A DNA stretch of 64,000 nucleotides from Haliclona indistincta (taxonomy: Eukaryota > Porifera > Demospongiae > Haplosclerida > Chalinidae). The translations under genes and the position numbers were made by a program. The notes under the pieces are model-generated. The model saw only the letters and a list, made by a program, of their open reading frames with translations. It was not told the DNA's origin and made no database searches. The first letter of the stretch is position 1. Each line of letters begins with the position of its first letter. The DNA lies in contig OZ024787.1 in NCBI GenBank assembly GCA_964017065.1, forward strand, positions 14,746,453-14,810,452, in the 5' to 3' direction. Below are positions 17,116 through 30,030 of the stretch, piece after piece.

Positions 17116-18264
17116 AAAGAAAATTAAAAAGATTTCTATCGAAATCAAAAGGATGTAGGGTTGTGAAGTCTACCACTGGTCCACAATGTAAACTAACAAG
17201 GAACAAGCATGGAATGGTAACACAATTGACTTGCTAACAGACCATAGATCCCTACATCAGTGGCTGGTGTGGTTGACCTACTTGTTGACTGCTGACACCT
17301 GACGTGCATTCAGCTTGTGTACAGCCACTGATGTAGGGATCTATGGTCTGTTAGCAAGTCAATTGTGTTACCATTCCATGCTTGTTCCTTGTTAGTTTAC
17401 ATTGTGGACCAGTGGTAGACTTCACAACCCTACATCCTTTTGATTTCGATAGAAATCTTTTTAATTTTCTTGTTTGTGTCCTTTTTTCTTTTTCAGTGAA
17501 GTGCAGTTCAATATCATGCACGTATTGGTTTAGTTTTCCTGTTGTTGATGGCTTTTAAACTTGTAGCTAAAAATAATTGTTATGCTGTACATATCAGCTC
17601 GCCTACGCATACATGCAATTGCATTCGAGCCCCGCCCACACTTGTTTGTAGACCTATACGGCGGTTATAATTATCTGGCAAGCGCAGAATGGAGATCCTA
17701 CATGGGCTTACAGTTCTTCGAAGACTCCAGACACATATATGTTCTCCGTGATCCATACGGCGCGGCTATACTCAAGTTAGTGCTCGGTCACGTGCGCTAG
17801 CTACTGCTTGATCACGTGCGTATTGCGCAATCACACTAATGGCGTCTAACACTTAGCTGTCAATGGATCACGATCGAGAACTCACGGAATGTATATCGCA
17901 GTTTCGCTAAAAACAAGGTTCAAAAGGCACCTGCCAGGGGAATTTCACGACTGTTCGTGGGTGTTTTAGTCTCGGCACTGCTCGCGTAAAGGCGCTAGGC
18001 GAGTTGAAGAAAGAAAGAAGAAAACTTAGATGACGAAACTCGATTTTCACCGTTTCCAGGTTCGTCACTTTAGTAACAATTTCGAGCCATCTCCTTGCTA
18101 CTGTAAGATGGGGCAACGCCAGAGAGCAGATCTAAGTGTCCATAGACTTAAAATATTCATCACCAGGCGAAATATCAGCGTTTGAACGCTAATACATTGT
18201 ATGTAGCCGCCATCTTTTTTTCTCGTTCAACCCTACATAGGGAGGCACTACCGTGCCTCCCTAA
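17116..18264. mobile_element. Foldback element, copy 1 (150-nt perfect arms, hairpin 3' end)
   Basis: Arms 17117-17266 and 17322-17471 are reverse complements over 150 nt around a 55-nt loop. The right half has two CACGTG boxes (17789-17794, 17813-17818), tattgcgcaat and a YY1-type gccgccatctttt near 18207. The right end is a 9-bp hairpin, gggaggcac-tacc-gtgcctccc (18240-18261), followed by CTAA. The empty site survives in unit 2 (agaactaga|tacaaag, about 30155-30168), giving an A|T insertion without target duplication. The hairpin, CTAA end and A|T site resemble Helitrons, but the long 5' inverted repeat is unusual. A second copy lies at 33192-34414. Confidence 0.75.
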
Positions 18265-18999
18265 TACAAAGAGAGCCCATAGAACATCACAGGGACACAA
18301 AGCCACCATACCAACACACCCTCACTAGACAGGCTTCTCAACAATAGCATATGTGTTCTGTTTGAAACACCTCAGAGTGAGTTACAGCACACACCTAACA
18401 GCAACTATATGACACCTAGATGGTCCAGAGACTATATATCATGGGTTCACTACCACTATATTGCCCAGGGCTGTACTGTAGCAGAGGAAGAGATGCTATA
18501 GGGCAGCTGGATTTTAGTATTTATAAAAAAGCGTCACTTTCATGCTCTAATATGTTCAGTCTCTGATCATCCTCCATTGTGTGAATAAAGACAACAGTGA
18601 CTACAGAGACTGAACACATTAGTGCATGAAGGTGACGCTTCACTTCAGCATATCAAGGTGACAGAGGATTGCAATATTAGCATATGCGTGATAAAGGATG
18701 AAGTTAAGTATCAAGCATGTCTTCGTATGTTAATGACATCCGCATAGCAATGTACTAGATAGGGAAATATAGGTTTGGCGCCAACCATGCCCTTTACACT
18801 TTACGATACTTCAAACAAGTGTACGACATTCTCGATCATAAAACATGTTAGGCAACACAGTAGCACTGGCTGTGCTCGAGGTGACCTTTAACCTTTAAGA
18901 CGCCATGTGTAAGAGCCGTCACATTGTCTCACAAACAGAATGATAACACACATTAAATATTGCAATGCCGTGCTAACGATGTGATGCTGTACCCAGCAC

Positions 19000-19147
19000 C
19001 TTGTCCAGTACAAGATACGACAGCAGCTATATCCTGTGGTAAGAGTGTATCAGCTGCCTCAGTACAATGGGTGAACAGGATGTTATCATGATAACACTGT
19101 AGGATGGTAACACTATACTGCTCATAGCAAGCTAACCCACACACCAG
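19000..19147 (-). other. Candidate minus-strand exon, conserved in duplicons
   Basis: After an acceptor-like tatctttcag, the minus strand is open for about 49 codons with protein-like content (CYEQYSVTILQCYHDN, CTEAADTLLPQDIAAV). It ends at a possible donor (aag|gtgctg). The copy near 43362-43507 stays open over most of its length, while the copy near 31280-31428 has a one-base insertion that shifts the frame. I do not recognise it. It could be a stray exon of a gene carried along in the duplication. Confidence 0.3.
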
Positions 19148-19570
19148 CTGAAAGATATCAGAACACTAGAGGGACACTTGACACCATCTTCAGCACACAC
19201 ACACACATGCGGGCGCCCCACACACACACACACACATACTGGCGCCCCACACACACACATCCCCACAGCTGAACAATCACCTCACTTCACACCTATAGTA
19301 TCAATAGTTGACTATCAGCAAGATCATTGTATGTATACTGCAGCCATGGTAACGACTGCCTTCAGGAACTACAACCAATACCATTCATTCACTGATAGTG
19401 TCATATCTGATCAGTAGCTCACGGTATGGGCTCACTATAAGAGACACACTACAATAGATTAGTAACAAGGATATTGATAATTGATAACAAATAAAGAGAA
19501 GCACTGTAACACCAGACAAGACTAGAGTGAGTCTCATGAGGAGACTATAAGAATTATAGGAGACAAGGAG

Positions 19571-19935
19571 AGTGAGTGAGTGAGCGAGCGAGCGAGCGAG
19601 TGAGTGAGTGAGTGAGTGTGTGAGTGAGTGAGTGAGTGAGTGAGTGAGTGAGTGAGGAGTGAGTGAGTGAGTGAGTGAGTGAGTGAGTGATCGAGTGCAT
19701 GAGTGAGTGAGCTAGTGAGTGAGTGAGCGAGTGAGTGAGTGAGCGAGTGAGTGAGTGAGCGAGTGAGTGAGTGAGCGAGTGAGTGAGTGAGCGAGTGAGT
19801 GAGTGAGCGAGTGAGTGAGTGAGCGAGTGAGTGAGTGAGCGAGTGAGTGAGTGAGCGAGTGAGTGAGCGAGTGAGTGAGTGCATGAGTGGGTGAATGAAT
19901 GTGTGGGCAGGCGAGTGAGTGAGTGGGTGAGATAC
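19571..19935. repeat. (GTGA)n/(GAGC) minisatellite
   Basis: Tandem gagt and gagc tetramers. The equivalent arrays in the other units are at about 31873-32045 and 43947-44068 and differ in length. The long minus-strand frames here are artefacts of the repeat. Confidence 0.95.
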
Positions 19936-20419
19936 GAGCACATGCATGTACATGAATGGTAAACTTTTCTGCCTCGAAGGTTAACTATAGCTGTGTATCC
20001 TAGCAACCACCACATCAAAACAACCACAAAGATCATTAACCCTCTCCTAGCTCCCATACAGTACACACTGGTTGTGCTGTTGCCCATATCGATATATTGA
20101 CCATAGACAGACAATACTGTACCATATGTAGACACACTATATGTGTGAGGGGATACATGATGCAACTGCACAGTATGGGTATGAGGATAGCTAGTTGAAC
20201 CAAGAATGTGACCACAGGTATGAGGCTAGAATGGTATCATGGTATCAGCAGTAGGATAGTGCACTAGTATTCCCATATCGGCTTTGGTTCTTTCAGTGCA
20301 CAGCCTCCACTGTAGTACAGTTGCTGATCACATACTGTATTTCCTCAAATAAAAGGCGGCACTCTATTTCTTATCTAGGCCTTCTGGTGTTTTGAGGTCA
20401 AATTATAGAGAAAACAATT

Positions 20420-20491
20420 GCATAACTGGGATTTGAACCCAGTATGTCGCAGTTGCTAGAGCCTGGGTACGAGGCTACTAGACCATCATGC
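20420..20491 (-). mobile_element. tRNA-like sequence, probable SINE head
   Basis: On the minus strand 72 nt read like a tRNA. The acceptor stem pairs over seven positions with wobbles. The A box is close to consensus (tggtctagtag), the B box is perfect (ggttcaaatcc), and a 5-bp T stem (ctggg/cccag) is present. The D and anticodon arms do not fold well, so a functional tRNA is unlikely. Copies at 32749-32820 (ggttaaaatcc) and 44751-44820 (two bases shorter) have damaged B boxes. Confidence 0.6.
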
Positions 20492-20588
20492 TTCCCTAAT
20501 GCACATTTAGGCCATCTTTCGAGTATTGTAGTACATTCCTATCTTATTGCAATTTTAATTAATCTTGCAAAAATTTATTGTGCATGAA

Positions 20589-20671
20589 ACGTCCTTTGCA
20601 CATGCGCAATAGCTAAAAATAATTATTACTAAAAAGTTAATTAACTAGTTATTGCGCATGTGCAAGGACGT
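20589..20671. repeat. Short foldback (MITE-like)
   Basis: The left arm acgtcctttgcacatgcgca is mirrored by tgcgcatgtgcaaggacgt. Equivalent copies lie near 32915-32990 and 44918-44996. There the left arms have decayed (tttacacatg, tttacatgcac) while the right arms have not. Confidence 0.65.
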
Positions 20672-21018
20672 TGAAGTGCTTGGAAAATTTTGATTCACTA
20701 AAATCGCAGTATTAGGACTTTATACAATGTGATCAGTACAATTAATAACTAGTGGTATAATAACTAATGATATAATAACTAGAGGCAGGATATTCCTAGT
20801 GGTAGTAGTTCCTGAGTGATGGTATCATCCACTAATCAGCACATGTTCCCACTGAACCAACATGCTGTACACCGGCTTGTGCTAATAATTAATAGTAATT
20901 GCAAAAGGGGAAACCCCATTACTTGCAGACAAGTAATGGTTCAAACACACTACCATACATGGACTACCATTGGAGCCATGCAATTGGTTATAATACAGCA
21001 CCAGATCATGGCAGGTGC

Positions 21019-21940
21019 AGTAGATCTAGCCTGAGACACTATCACTGTATGTGGGCATGAGACTGAGACACTATCACTGTATGTGGGCATGAGACTGAGA
21101 CACTATCACTGTATGTGGGCATGAGACTGAGACACTATCACTGTATGTGGGCACGAGACAGAGACACTATCACTGTATGTGGGCATGAGACTGAGACACT
21201 ATCACTGTATGTGGGCATGAGACTGAGACACTATCACTGTATGTGGGCACGAGACAGAGACACTATCACTGTATGTGGGCATGAGACTGAGACACTATCA
21301 CTGTATGTGGGCACGAGACAGAGACACTATCACTGTATGTGGGCATGAGACTGAGACACTATCACTGCATGTGGGCATGAGACTGAGACACCATCACTGT
21401 ATGTGGGCACGAGATTGAGACACTATCACTGTATGTGGGCATGAGACTGAGACACTATCACTGTATGTGGGCACGAGACAGAGACACTATCACTGTATGT
21501 GGGCATGAGACTGAGACACTATCACTGTATGTGGGCACGAGACAGAGACACTATCACTGTATGTGGGCATGAGACTGAGACACTATCACTGCATGTGGGC
21601 ATGAGACTGAGACACCATCACTGTATGTGGGCACGAGATTGAGACACTATCACTGTATGTGGGCATGAGACTGAGACACTATCACTGTATGTGGGCACGA
21701 GACAGAGACACTATCACTGTATGTGGGCATGAGACTGAGACACTATCACTGTATGTGGGCACGAGACAGAGACACTATCACTGTATGTGGGCACGAGACT
21801 GAGACACTATCACTGTATGTGGGCATGAGACTGAGACACTATCACTGTATGTGGGCATGAGACTGAGACACTATCACTGTATGTGGGCATGAGACTGAGA
21901 CACTATCACTGTATGTGGGCACGAGACTGAGACACTAAAG
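21019..21940. repeat. 32-bp minisatellite, array B (about 28 copies)
   Basis: Same unit as array A, with its own variants: gggcatgagactgag alternates with gggcacgagacagag. A rare variant pair (gcatgtgggcatgag then gagacaccatc) occurs at about 21367 and again 224 bp later, which is exactly seven units. This indicates a higher-order duplication inside the array. Confidence 0.95.
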
Positions 21941-22599
21941 AGACAGGGACTGATCTAGCTTTAACCCTAAATTATCTGGCAGGAATTATATTTTGACCTC
22001 ACAGATGCTGACCAATTCTCTCCTTTTCATATCTCACTATCTCGTGTGAGTTTTGTCCTATTGCGCTCAACCACACATCCTTTTCTTCAGTAAGTAGCCG
22101 CACTTGCATACCTAAGTCAATCAGGATGCCCCTCCCACTGCAGATTTGAAGCCAATAAAGTGCACTAACCTTGTCTATTAATTTTGCTGAAACAGTGCTT
22201 TGCGGCTGGCTATATGGAAATGCACTGCTTTTTGGTGAGTGTAAAATTATCCTCGACACGAAGGGCATTTTGAAAATAATTATGATAAAATTTGCACTGA
22301 AGCCATGGAAAAATTCAATTTAGTCTTATTTCAGAATATTTTATCACTTTTGGAAAAAATATGGTGGAATGGTGACAAAGTCGGGAAGAACGAAGTTCAG
22401 AAGACTAAGGGTTAATTGATTCAGGGCAATGCAGCTCACTAATAATTCCAAATTCAAATAGCACACGATGTATATCCTTTGAAGTGGTTCATACCACACA
22501 TTCAACTAAATCACCAAATAATGTTCGAGTACATTCATGATTAGTACATGCATCATACCTTATTTGGTAAAAGTTTCATAATGAAGGAGTGGCAGTAAT

Positions 22600-22795
22600 G
22601 AATATTGTTATCGTCCACTATGTCATGTGACTGTTTTGCTACTCAGAAGACAACAGCGTACATTCGCCATTAAGGTACAGTTAACCATGTTAGCACCTCT
22701 CATGCAGTGATCTCTCACTCTTACTTATACAGAAAGTCAACCACCAGCAAAGCAGTAGGTTTTACCAATCACAAGAGAAGGACAAATACAGCAAT
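22600..22795 (+). promoter_or_regulatory. Spliced 5' leader, gene 2
   Basis: This corresponds to the gene 1 leader. The donor cattaag|gtacag is at 22675, the acceptor cttatacag ends at 22732, and the intron is 58 nt. The main ATG at 22796 follows a short leader exon. Confidence 0.5.
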
Positions 22796-25700
22796 ATGTC
22801 ACAGGAAAAAACGAAGAGTAAGTGTGTGGAATCATTCAAATATGGGTACAAACAAGATGCTGAGAGACTACTACCACGACTACAACAACCAGCTGACATC
22901 AGGACAACAGCACTACACGTGTGGTGGTATATTGAACAAATCTCTCTGCTCCACCTGGCAGCTCAACAAGGCTGGATGGATATCATCATTGACCTAATAA
23001 CAAAGTACAAGTGTGACACCAACTGTAAGGACTCTCATGGATGTACTCCACTACACTATGCTGTCACCAACAATCACCTGGAGGTGGTAAGGTACTTCAT
23101 CAATGAACAACACTGTGACCCAATGACTAGAGACAATGATGGCAACACTCCACTACACTATGCTGTCATCGATGATCACCTGGAGGTGGTAAGGTACTTC
23201 ATCAATGAACAACACTGTGACCCAATGACTAGAGACAATGATGGTAATACACCGCTTCACATAGCTTGTATCTATAGCAGCAGCACCCATATCGTACAAT
23301 ACTTACTATCAACCGGTAAAGTGAATCCACTGGCTATGAACAACAATGGCGAGACCGCTGTGTTTAAGCAAAATAAGATTATACTACCCATGCTCCACCT
23401 GGCAGCTCATCATGGCTGGATGGATATCATCATTGACCTAATAACAAAGTACAAGTGTGACACCAACTGTAAGGACTCTCATGGACGCACTCCACTACAC
23501 TATGCTGTCATCAACAATCACCTGGAGGTGATAAGGTACTTCATCAATGAACAACACTGTGACCCAATGACTAGAGACAATGATGGCAACACTCCACTAC
23601 ACTATGCTGTCATCGACAATCACCCGGAGGTGGTAAGGTACTTCATCAATGAACCGCACTGTGACCCAATGACTAGAGACAATGATGGTAATACACCGCT
23701 TCACCTTGCTTGTATCTATAGCAGCAGCACCCATATCGTACAATACTTACTATCAACCGGTAAAGTGGATCCACTGGTTATGAACAACAATGCCGAGACC
23801 GCTGTGTTTAAGCAAAATAAGATTATGCTACCCATGCTCCACCTGGCAGCTCACCATGGCTGGATGGATATCATCATTGACCTAATAACAAAGTACAAGT
23901 GTGACACCAACTGTAAGGACTCTCATGGATGCACTCCACTACACTATGCTGTCATCAACAATCACCTGGAGGTGGTAAGGTACTTCATCAATGAAAAACA
24001 CTGTGACCCAATGACTAGAGACAATGATGGTAACACTCCACTTCACATAGCTTGTAACTATAGCAGCAGCACCCATATCGTACAATACTTACTATCAACC
24101 GGTAAAGTGGATCCACTGGCTAAGAACAAGTATGGCGAGAGAGCAAACGTAACACCAAATGACATTTATGGGTCACTGCAGTTAAGTCAGGGAGAGTGTA
24201 GGCATAGTTTGCTCCACCTGGCAGCTCACAATGGCTGGATGAATGATGTTATCGAACTAATAACAAAGTACAAGTGTGACACCAACTGTAAGGACTCTCA
24301 TGGACATACTCCACTACACTATGCTGTCATCAATAATCACCTGGAGGTGGTAAGGTACTTCATCAATGAACAACACTGTGACCCAATGACAAGAGACAAT
24401 GATGGCAACACTCCACTACACTATGCTGTCATCGACAATCACCTGGAGGTGGTAAGGTACTTCATCAATGAACAACACTGTGACCCAATGACTAGAGACA
24501 ATGATGGTAACACTCCACTTCACCTTGCTTGTAACTATAGTAGCAGCACCCATATCGTACAATACTTACTATCAACTGGTAAAGTGGATCCACTGGCTAA
24601 GAACAAGTATGGCGAGAGAGCAAACGTGACACCAAATGACATTTATGGGTCACTGCAGTTAAGTCAGGGAGAGTGGAGGCATAGTTTGCTCCACCTGGCA
24701 GCTATAAATGGCTGGATGAATGATGTTATCGAGCTAACAACAAAGTGCAAGTGTGACACCAACTGTAAGGACTCTCATGGACATACTCCACTACACTATG
24801 CTGTCATCAGCAATCACCTGGAGGTGGTGAGGTACTTCATCAATGAACAACACTGTGACCCAATGACTAGAGACAATGATGGCAACACTCCACTACACTA
24901 TGCTGTCATCAATGATCACCTGGAGGTGGTAAGGTACTTCATCAATGAACAATGCTGTGACCCAATGACTAGAGACAGTGATGGTAACACACCACTTCAC
25001 CTGGCTTGTAAACACGGCCACATCCACACAGTGCTTTGGCTATTATCCACTGTTAAACTAGATCCACTGGCTAAGAATGTGAATGGTGAGACTGCACTGT
25101 TCATACAAAGTCATAAGACTACACTACCTCTGCTCCACTTGGCAGCTCAGCAAGGCTGGATAGATATCATTATTGACCTAACAACTAATTACAGGTGTGA
25201 CACCAACTGTAAGGACTCTTGTGGACGCACTCCACTACACTATGCTGTCATCAGCAATCACCTGGAGGTGGTAAGGTACTTCATCAATGAACAACACTGT
25301 GACCCAATGACTAGAGACGATGATGGTAACACACCACTTCACATAGCTTGCAACAATAGCAGCAGCACCCATATCGTACAATACTTACTATCAACTGGTA
25401 AACTAGATCCACTGGCTAAGAACAAGTATGGCGAGAGAGCAAATGTGACACCAAATGACATTTACAGGTCACTGGAGCGGTTCGGTCAGGGAGAGTGGAG
25501 GCATAGTTTGCTCCACCTGGCAGCTATAAATGGCTGGATGAATTATGTTATCGAACTAATAACAAAGTACAAGTGTGACACCAACTGTAAAGACTCTCAT
25601 GGACATACTCCACTACACTATGCTGTCATCAATGATCACCTGGAGGTGGTAAGGTACTTCATCGATGAACAATGCTGTGACCCAACGACTAAAGACAATG

Positions 25701-28700
25701 ATGGCAACACTCCACTTCACCTGGCTTGTAAACACGGCCACATCCACACAGTGCTTTGGCTATTATCCACTGTTAGACTAGATCCACTGGCTAAGAACAA
25801 GTATGGTGAACCTGCACTGTTCATAAAAAGTCATCAGACTACACTACCTCTGCTCCACCTGGCAGCTCACCATGGCTGGATGGATATCATCATTGACTTA
25901 ATAACGAAGTACAGGTGTGACACCAACTGTAAGGACTCTCATGGATGCACTCCACTACACTATGCTGTCATCAATGATCACCTGGAGGTGGTAAGGTACT
26001 TCATCAATGAACAACACTGTGACCCAATGACTAGAGACAATGATGGCAATACACCACTTCACCTTGCTTGTCGCTATGGTAACGCAATCACTGTTAAATA
26101 CTTACTATCCACTGGTAGAGTGGACCCACTGGCTGAGAATAAAGATCGCAAGACCCCAATGTACATGGACAAACAATATTATGAAAGTGAACTACCTCTG
26201 CTCCACTTGGCAGCGCAACATGGCTGGATGGATATCATCATTGACCTAATAACAGAGTATGAGTGTGACACCAACTGCCAAGATGCTTACAAATGTATTC
26301 CACTGCACTATGCTGTCGCCAAAAATCACCTCAAAGTTGTAAAGTACTTTATCAATGAACAATACTCTGACCCAATGGCTAGAGACAACTTTGGTGACAC
26401 TGCACTTCACTATGCCTGTGACCATGGCCACATAGACATTGTACAATACTTATTATCCACTGGTAAAGTCGACCCACTGGCTATGAACAGCAATGGCGAG
26501 ATTGCTGTGTTTAAGCAAGATAAGAATAGATTGCCTCTGCTCCACCTGGCAGCTCATCAAGGCTGGATGGATATCATCATTGACCTAATAACAAAGTACA
26601 AGTGTGACACCAACTCTCATGGATGTTCTCCACTACACTATGCTGTCATCAACAATCACCTGGAGGTGGTAAGGTACTTCATCAGTGAACAACACTGTGA
26701 CCCAATGACTAGAGACAATGATGGCAATACACCGCTTCACATTGCTTGTAACCATAGCCATGTTCACATTGTGCAATACTTACTATCCACTGGTAAAGTG
26801 GATCCACTGGCTGAAAGCAAGAATGCCGAGACACCAGTAGACATTGCTAGTAGACAAGACCATAGTTACGATCTTCTGAAACTGTTCCAGTCATTTCCAC
26901 AATGCAAAAAAGACTTTCCCGTGCACACATACACAAAACTCATCCTAACTGGATACAGTGGAGCTGGCAAGACCACCATATCTCAACTCATTCTTCTCTT
27001 AGCTAGCAAACCAAAAACTGGCATTTTCTCCTGGGTATCATCAGGTCGTGTTACCAATGTAGAATGCCTCACTGCTGGAATCATACCTCTCCATGTTGAG
27101 AGCAAGGTCAATGAGCTTGGTAATATGGTAATATATGATTTCGCAGGACAACAAGAGTACTACTCTAGTCATGCTGCTGTACTGGAACGCATCATGAGGA
27201 ATTCTGCCGCTATCTTTGTTTGTATTGTAGACCTGAGCCAGTGTATGGACAAGATCAGTGAGTCCATACACTACTGGATCAGTTTCATAGAGAACGCCTG
27301 CAGCTCAGCCCAGGGATCATCACACGTCATCATTGTTGGCAGCCATGCTGACCTGGTCAAGTCACCACAAGAACTAAAGGAGAAGAGCTCACTAGTGGAG
27401 AGCATAGCAGAGAGCAGAGCGAAGCAGCTGACGTATGGAGGATTTGTAAGCATGGACTGTCGACAGTCAAAAACCACAGATGCACATCATTTCCGCTCTC
27501 TCATCTCAACCAGCCAACAAGCCATACTATCATCTCAGCCTAGCATGAGTTTGTACCGTCACGTGTTGTATGCTTTTCTTCGTACAAAGCTCGGGATGAT
27601 AGGCTGCACACTGCAAGAGCTCACCTCTGCCCTTGCTTCAGAGAAACTTTTCTCCCCTCACTCCACAGTGCTTACAGAGTCACTGATCTCTCTCAGTGAC
27701 AAAGGTCTCATCTTATTTGTAGAGAACCTGGAGAATCCCCAGTCTAGCTTGGTGGTGGTGAAGAAAGAAGCCTTGCTGAGAGAGGTCAATGGAACACTAT
27801 TTGCTCCCGACCATTTCAAGCAGTATCGTCAAGTTGCCAGTAACACTGGTATAGTGCCTATCGCGACACTTGAGGAGTTGTTCCCACAGTACAGCTCAGA
27901 GATGTTGGTGGGCTGTCTCGAGAGTATGGAATTCTGTCATCCAGTGGACCTCTCTACACTTCAAGCCACTAACCTCAAAGCTACTTCATCATCCCCTCCA
28001 TCAGGAGTTAACCATCTCTTCTTCCCAAGTCTTGTTAAAGAGCATCGACCTGGTGACCTCCCCTCTCCAAGGTTTGGCTGGTGTCTGGGGTGCAGTGACC
28101 CTCACCAGTTCTTCAGCAATCGTTTCCTACATGTTCTTTTCCTTCGACTTGCATTCACATATTCTCTGGCCAGCAAAAAACGTTCATTGTCTCCCACTCT
28201 TTGTGATATTGAGCGAACGTGTAAAGTATGGCAAAATGGAATCTGCTGGAAGAATGCCTCTGGGGTGTCCACTAAAGTAGAGATTGTAGACCTCAATCGT
28301 TGGATCATTGTGCTGGTGTCTGAGAAGACCAGAGAAGCAGCACAGACCTGCAGTAGTGTCATCAGGATGATCCTCGACCTCCAACACCAGCTGTGTAGTG
28401 CTGTCACCACATGTGAATGTCTCATCTCTCCCTCTCTACTCGACCGCTATCCCTTTGATGCCTTGCCTGACACTGACCTATTTGATCTACCTACAGTAGC
28501 TAGGTCAATGCTTCTTCACCACAAGCTTCTCTTAGACCGAAGTGAAAGAATGAATGAGTTCTCAACAGATGAGGCTCTATCGTGTGAGCCTTACTACCTC
28601 TTGCAACCCTCCTCTGTGCGCCAGCTCTTCAACCAAAGCATGGCTAGCCAGCCTGTTCCTGATCCCCTCCTTCAGGAGGTACTCAGCTACTGCCAGCTGC

Positions 28701-29281
28701 CCCACCAGAAGCCACGAGACCACAATGAGCTCAGAGAGTGTGTCAACAAGCACAGCCTATTTGCTGGTAGAAACCCTCTGGTGAGTTGCAGTGTGCAAGC
28801 TGTACTGTAGCATGTGATGGTATGTTTGTCTGGTGTGTACAGGAGGTGGCCGAGCTGAAGGAAGAGGAGATTATCAGTCACTGCACAGCTACTGTTACAC
28901 AGCGACCCACAGCTGCTGCTGGTGTTAGTGGTGACATCAATAGAACACTCAGTGGGTTATATTAATATAGAATGCTCCTGTTATTATGTAGTCATTATAC
29001 ATGCAGCTGAGAATGATCTAGTGGATGTGCTCAACGTGATTAATGATATCGTCAACTGGGAGATTCTAGGACTACAACTAGGTCTTCGGCTATCAAAAGT
29101 AGAGACAATTGAACGCGAGCAGCGAGGAATAATAAAGAACTGCAAGACACATATGCTCTCAGCATGGCTGCAGCAACAAGACAATGTCTCACAGAAGGGA
29201 GTCCCTTCGTGGAGTGTGTTGAATGCAGCACTGAAGCGAATGGGAGAGCATGAGACAGCTGACAGGATCCACAGCAACTGA
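22796..29281 (+). CDS. Ankyrin-Roc-COR-Death domain protein 2 (2122 aa)
   Basis: Exons 22796-28780, 28843-28951 and 29007-29281 (introns 62 and 55 nt, phases 0 and 1) encode 2122 residues. There are 10 ankyrin super-repeats, and many neighbouring repeats differ by only a few residues. The Roc P-loop GYSGAGKTT is at 1386-1394, DFAGQQ at 1448-1453 and SHAD at 1516-1519. The COR region and the last exon's Death domain (VNWEILGLQLGL) are close to gene 1 throughout. Small differences lie in the ankyrin part and near the COR end (SKKRSLSPT against TIKRSLPPA). One ankyrin block has lost three residues (CDTNSHGCS). All key GTPase residues match gene 1, so both are probably functional. No signal peptide or membrane segment is seen. 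Confidence 0.9.
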
Positions 29282-29895
29282 TGGTGAGTTGTGACTAGTA
29301 CTCATCATTGAGAGTGTGTTGTCCCTCTCATACAGGAGCAGGAGGAATTACCACAACACAACCACACTGATGATTGACTCATGTTACACTTGTCAATAAC
29401 TATGAATAATAATACACAATTTAAAGCGCTGACACGTTTCGATCATGAAGTGCTAGTGAGCTGCTGCATGGTAGAGATGGTATTGCAGATGGAGGATTGA
29501 ATAAATTCATGCGTGTTTACCTGTTCTGTTTCACATCATATCAAAGTTTCTTGAAATAGTAATATACACCATCAGCAGTTGTGGTTTGTGCACTCGTCAT
29601 TGGACATGTCTGTCTAGTAGTAAACTCTTTTCGTTGCTGTACATCTACCACATGTACCAGCTAGTCACTTGAGTATAGCTATCAGAGATCATTATAGCTG
29701 CCAGAGATTAACATTGCATTTACCATGAAAATGCCCAGTGGACCGGCAGATAGATGCAGAAAGACAGATATGAACTGCAATCAGATATTAATATCAACTC
29801 TGACAAAGTGAAAAGACAAATTATGAGTAGCAGTAGTAGTACAATGTAAAACAGATTTTTTATCAAATAAATTATTTTCAAAGCTAGTCGTGTTA
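29282..29895. other. 3' region of gene 2
   Basis: No gene seen. The DNA corresponds closely to 9390-9993 after gene 1, with small insertions and deletions. Confidence 0.5.
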
Positions 29896-30030
29896 CTAAG
29901 CATAATATGATGGTGAGACCAGTAGATCAGTCAGGTTAGCCAGCTGGTCCTCTGTGAACTGGAGCTTGTGTTCACGCCAATTATCATAATGGGTCCGCTT
30001 GAACTCTGACGTAGCCTTCTTAACAGTATC
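29896..30030 (-). pseudogene. PSME4: Orphan last exon of PSME4
   Basis: A minus-strand exon of 44 codons plus stop begins right after ctctcag and reads through [10 protein letters not shown] and DLLVSP to SPSYYA-stop. That is the usual PA200 C-terminus with its YYA tail. None of the other 12 exons seen in unit 1 is present. The sequence jumps at the acceptor straight into DNA equivalent to 16984 onward. An isolated exon cannot make the protein alone, so I class it as a gene remnant. Its last codons are nevertheless better preserved than those of the longer unit 1 copy. Confidence 0.75.

Larger units (their letters stand above)
18265..20419. other. Duplicon downstream block, unit 1
   Basis: This block is shared with 30161-32748 and 42575-44750. 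Most is non-coding, with short gcgccaaccatgc and related islands conserved in all three copies. It includes the open segment at 19000-19147 and the (GTGA)n at 19571-19935, both listed separately. Confidence 0.6.

Noticed and set aside
20420..20491. Functional tRNA gene
   Set aside because: Acceptor and T stems pair, but the D and anticodon arms do not, and sister copies have broken B boxes. A SINE head is more likely.
21115..21348. 77-codon frame in the minisatellite
   Set aside because: The 32-bp period shifts the frame at each unit. There is no gene here.
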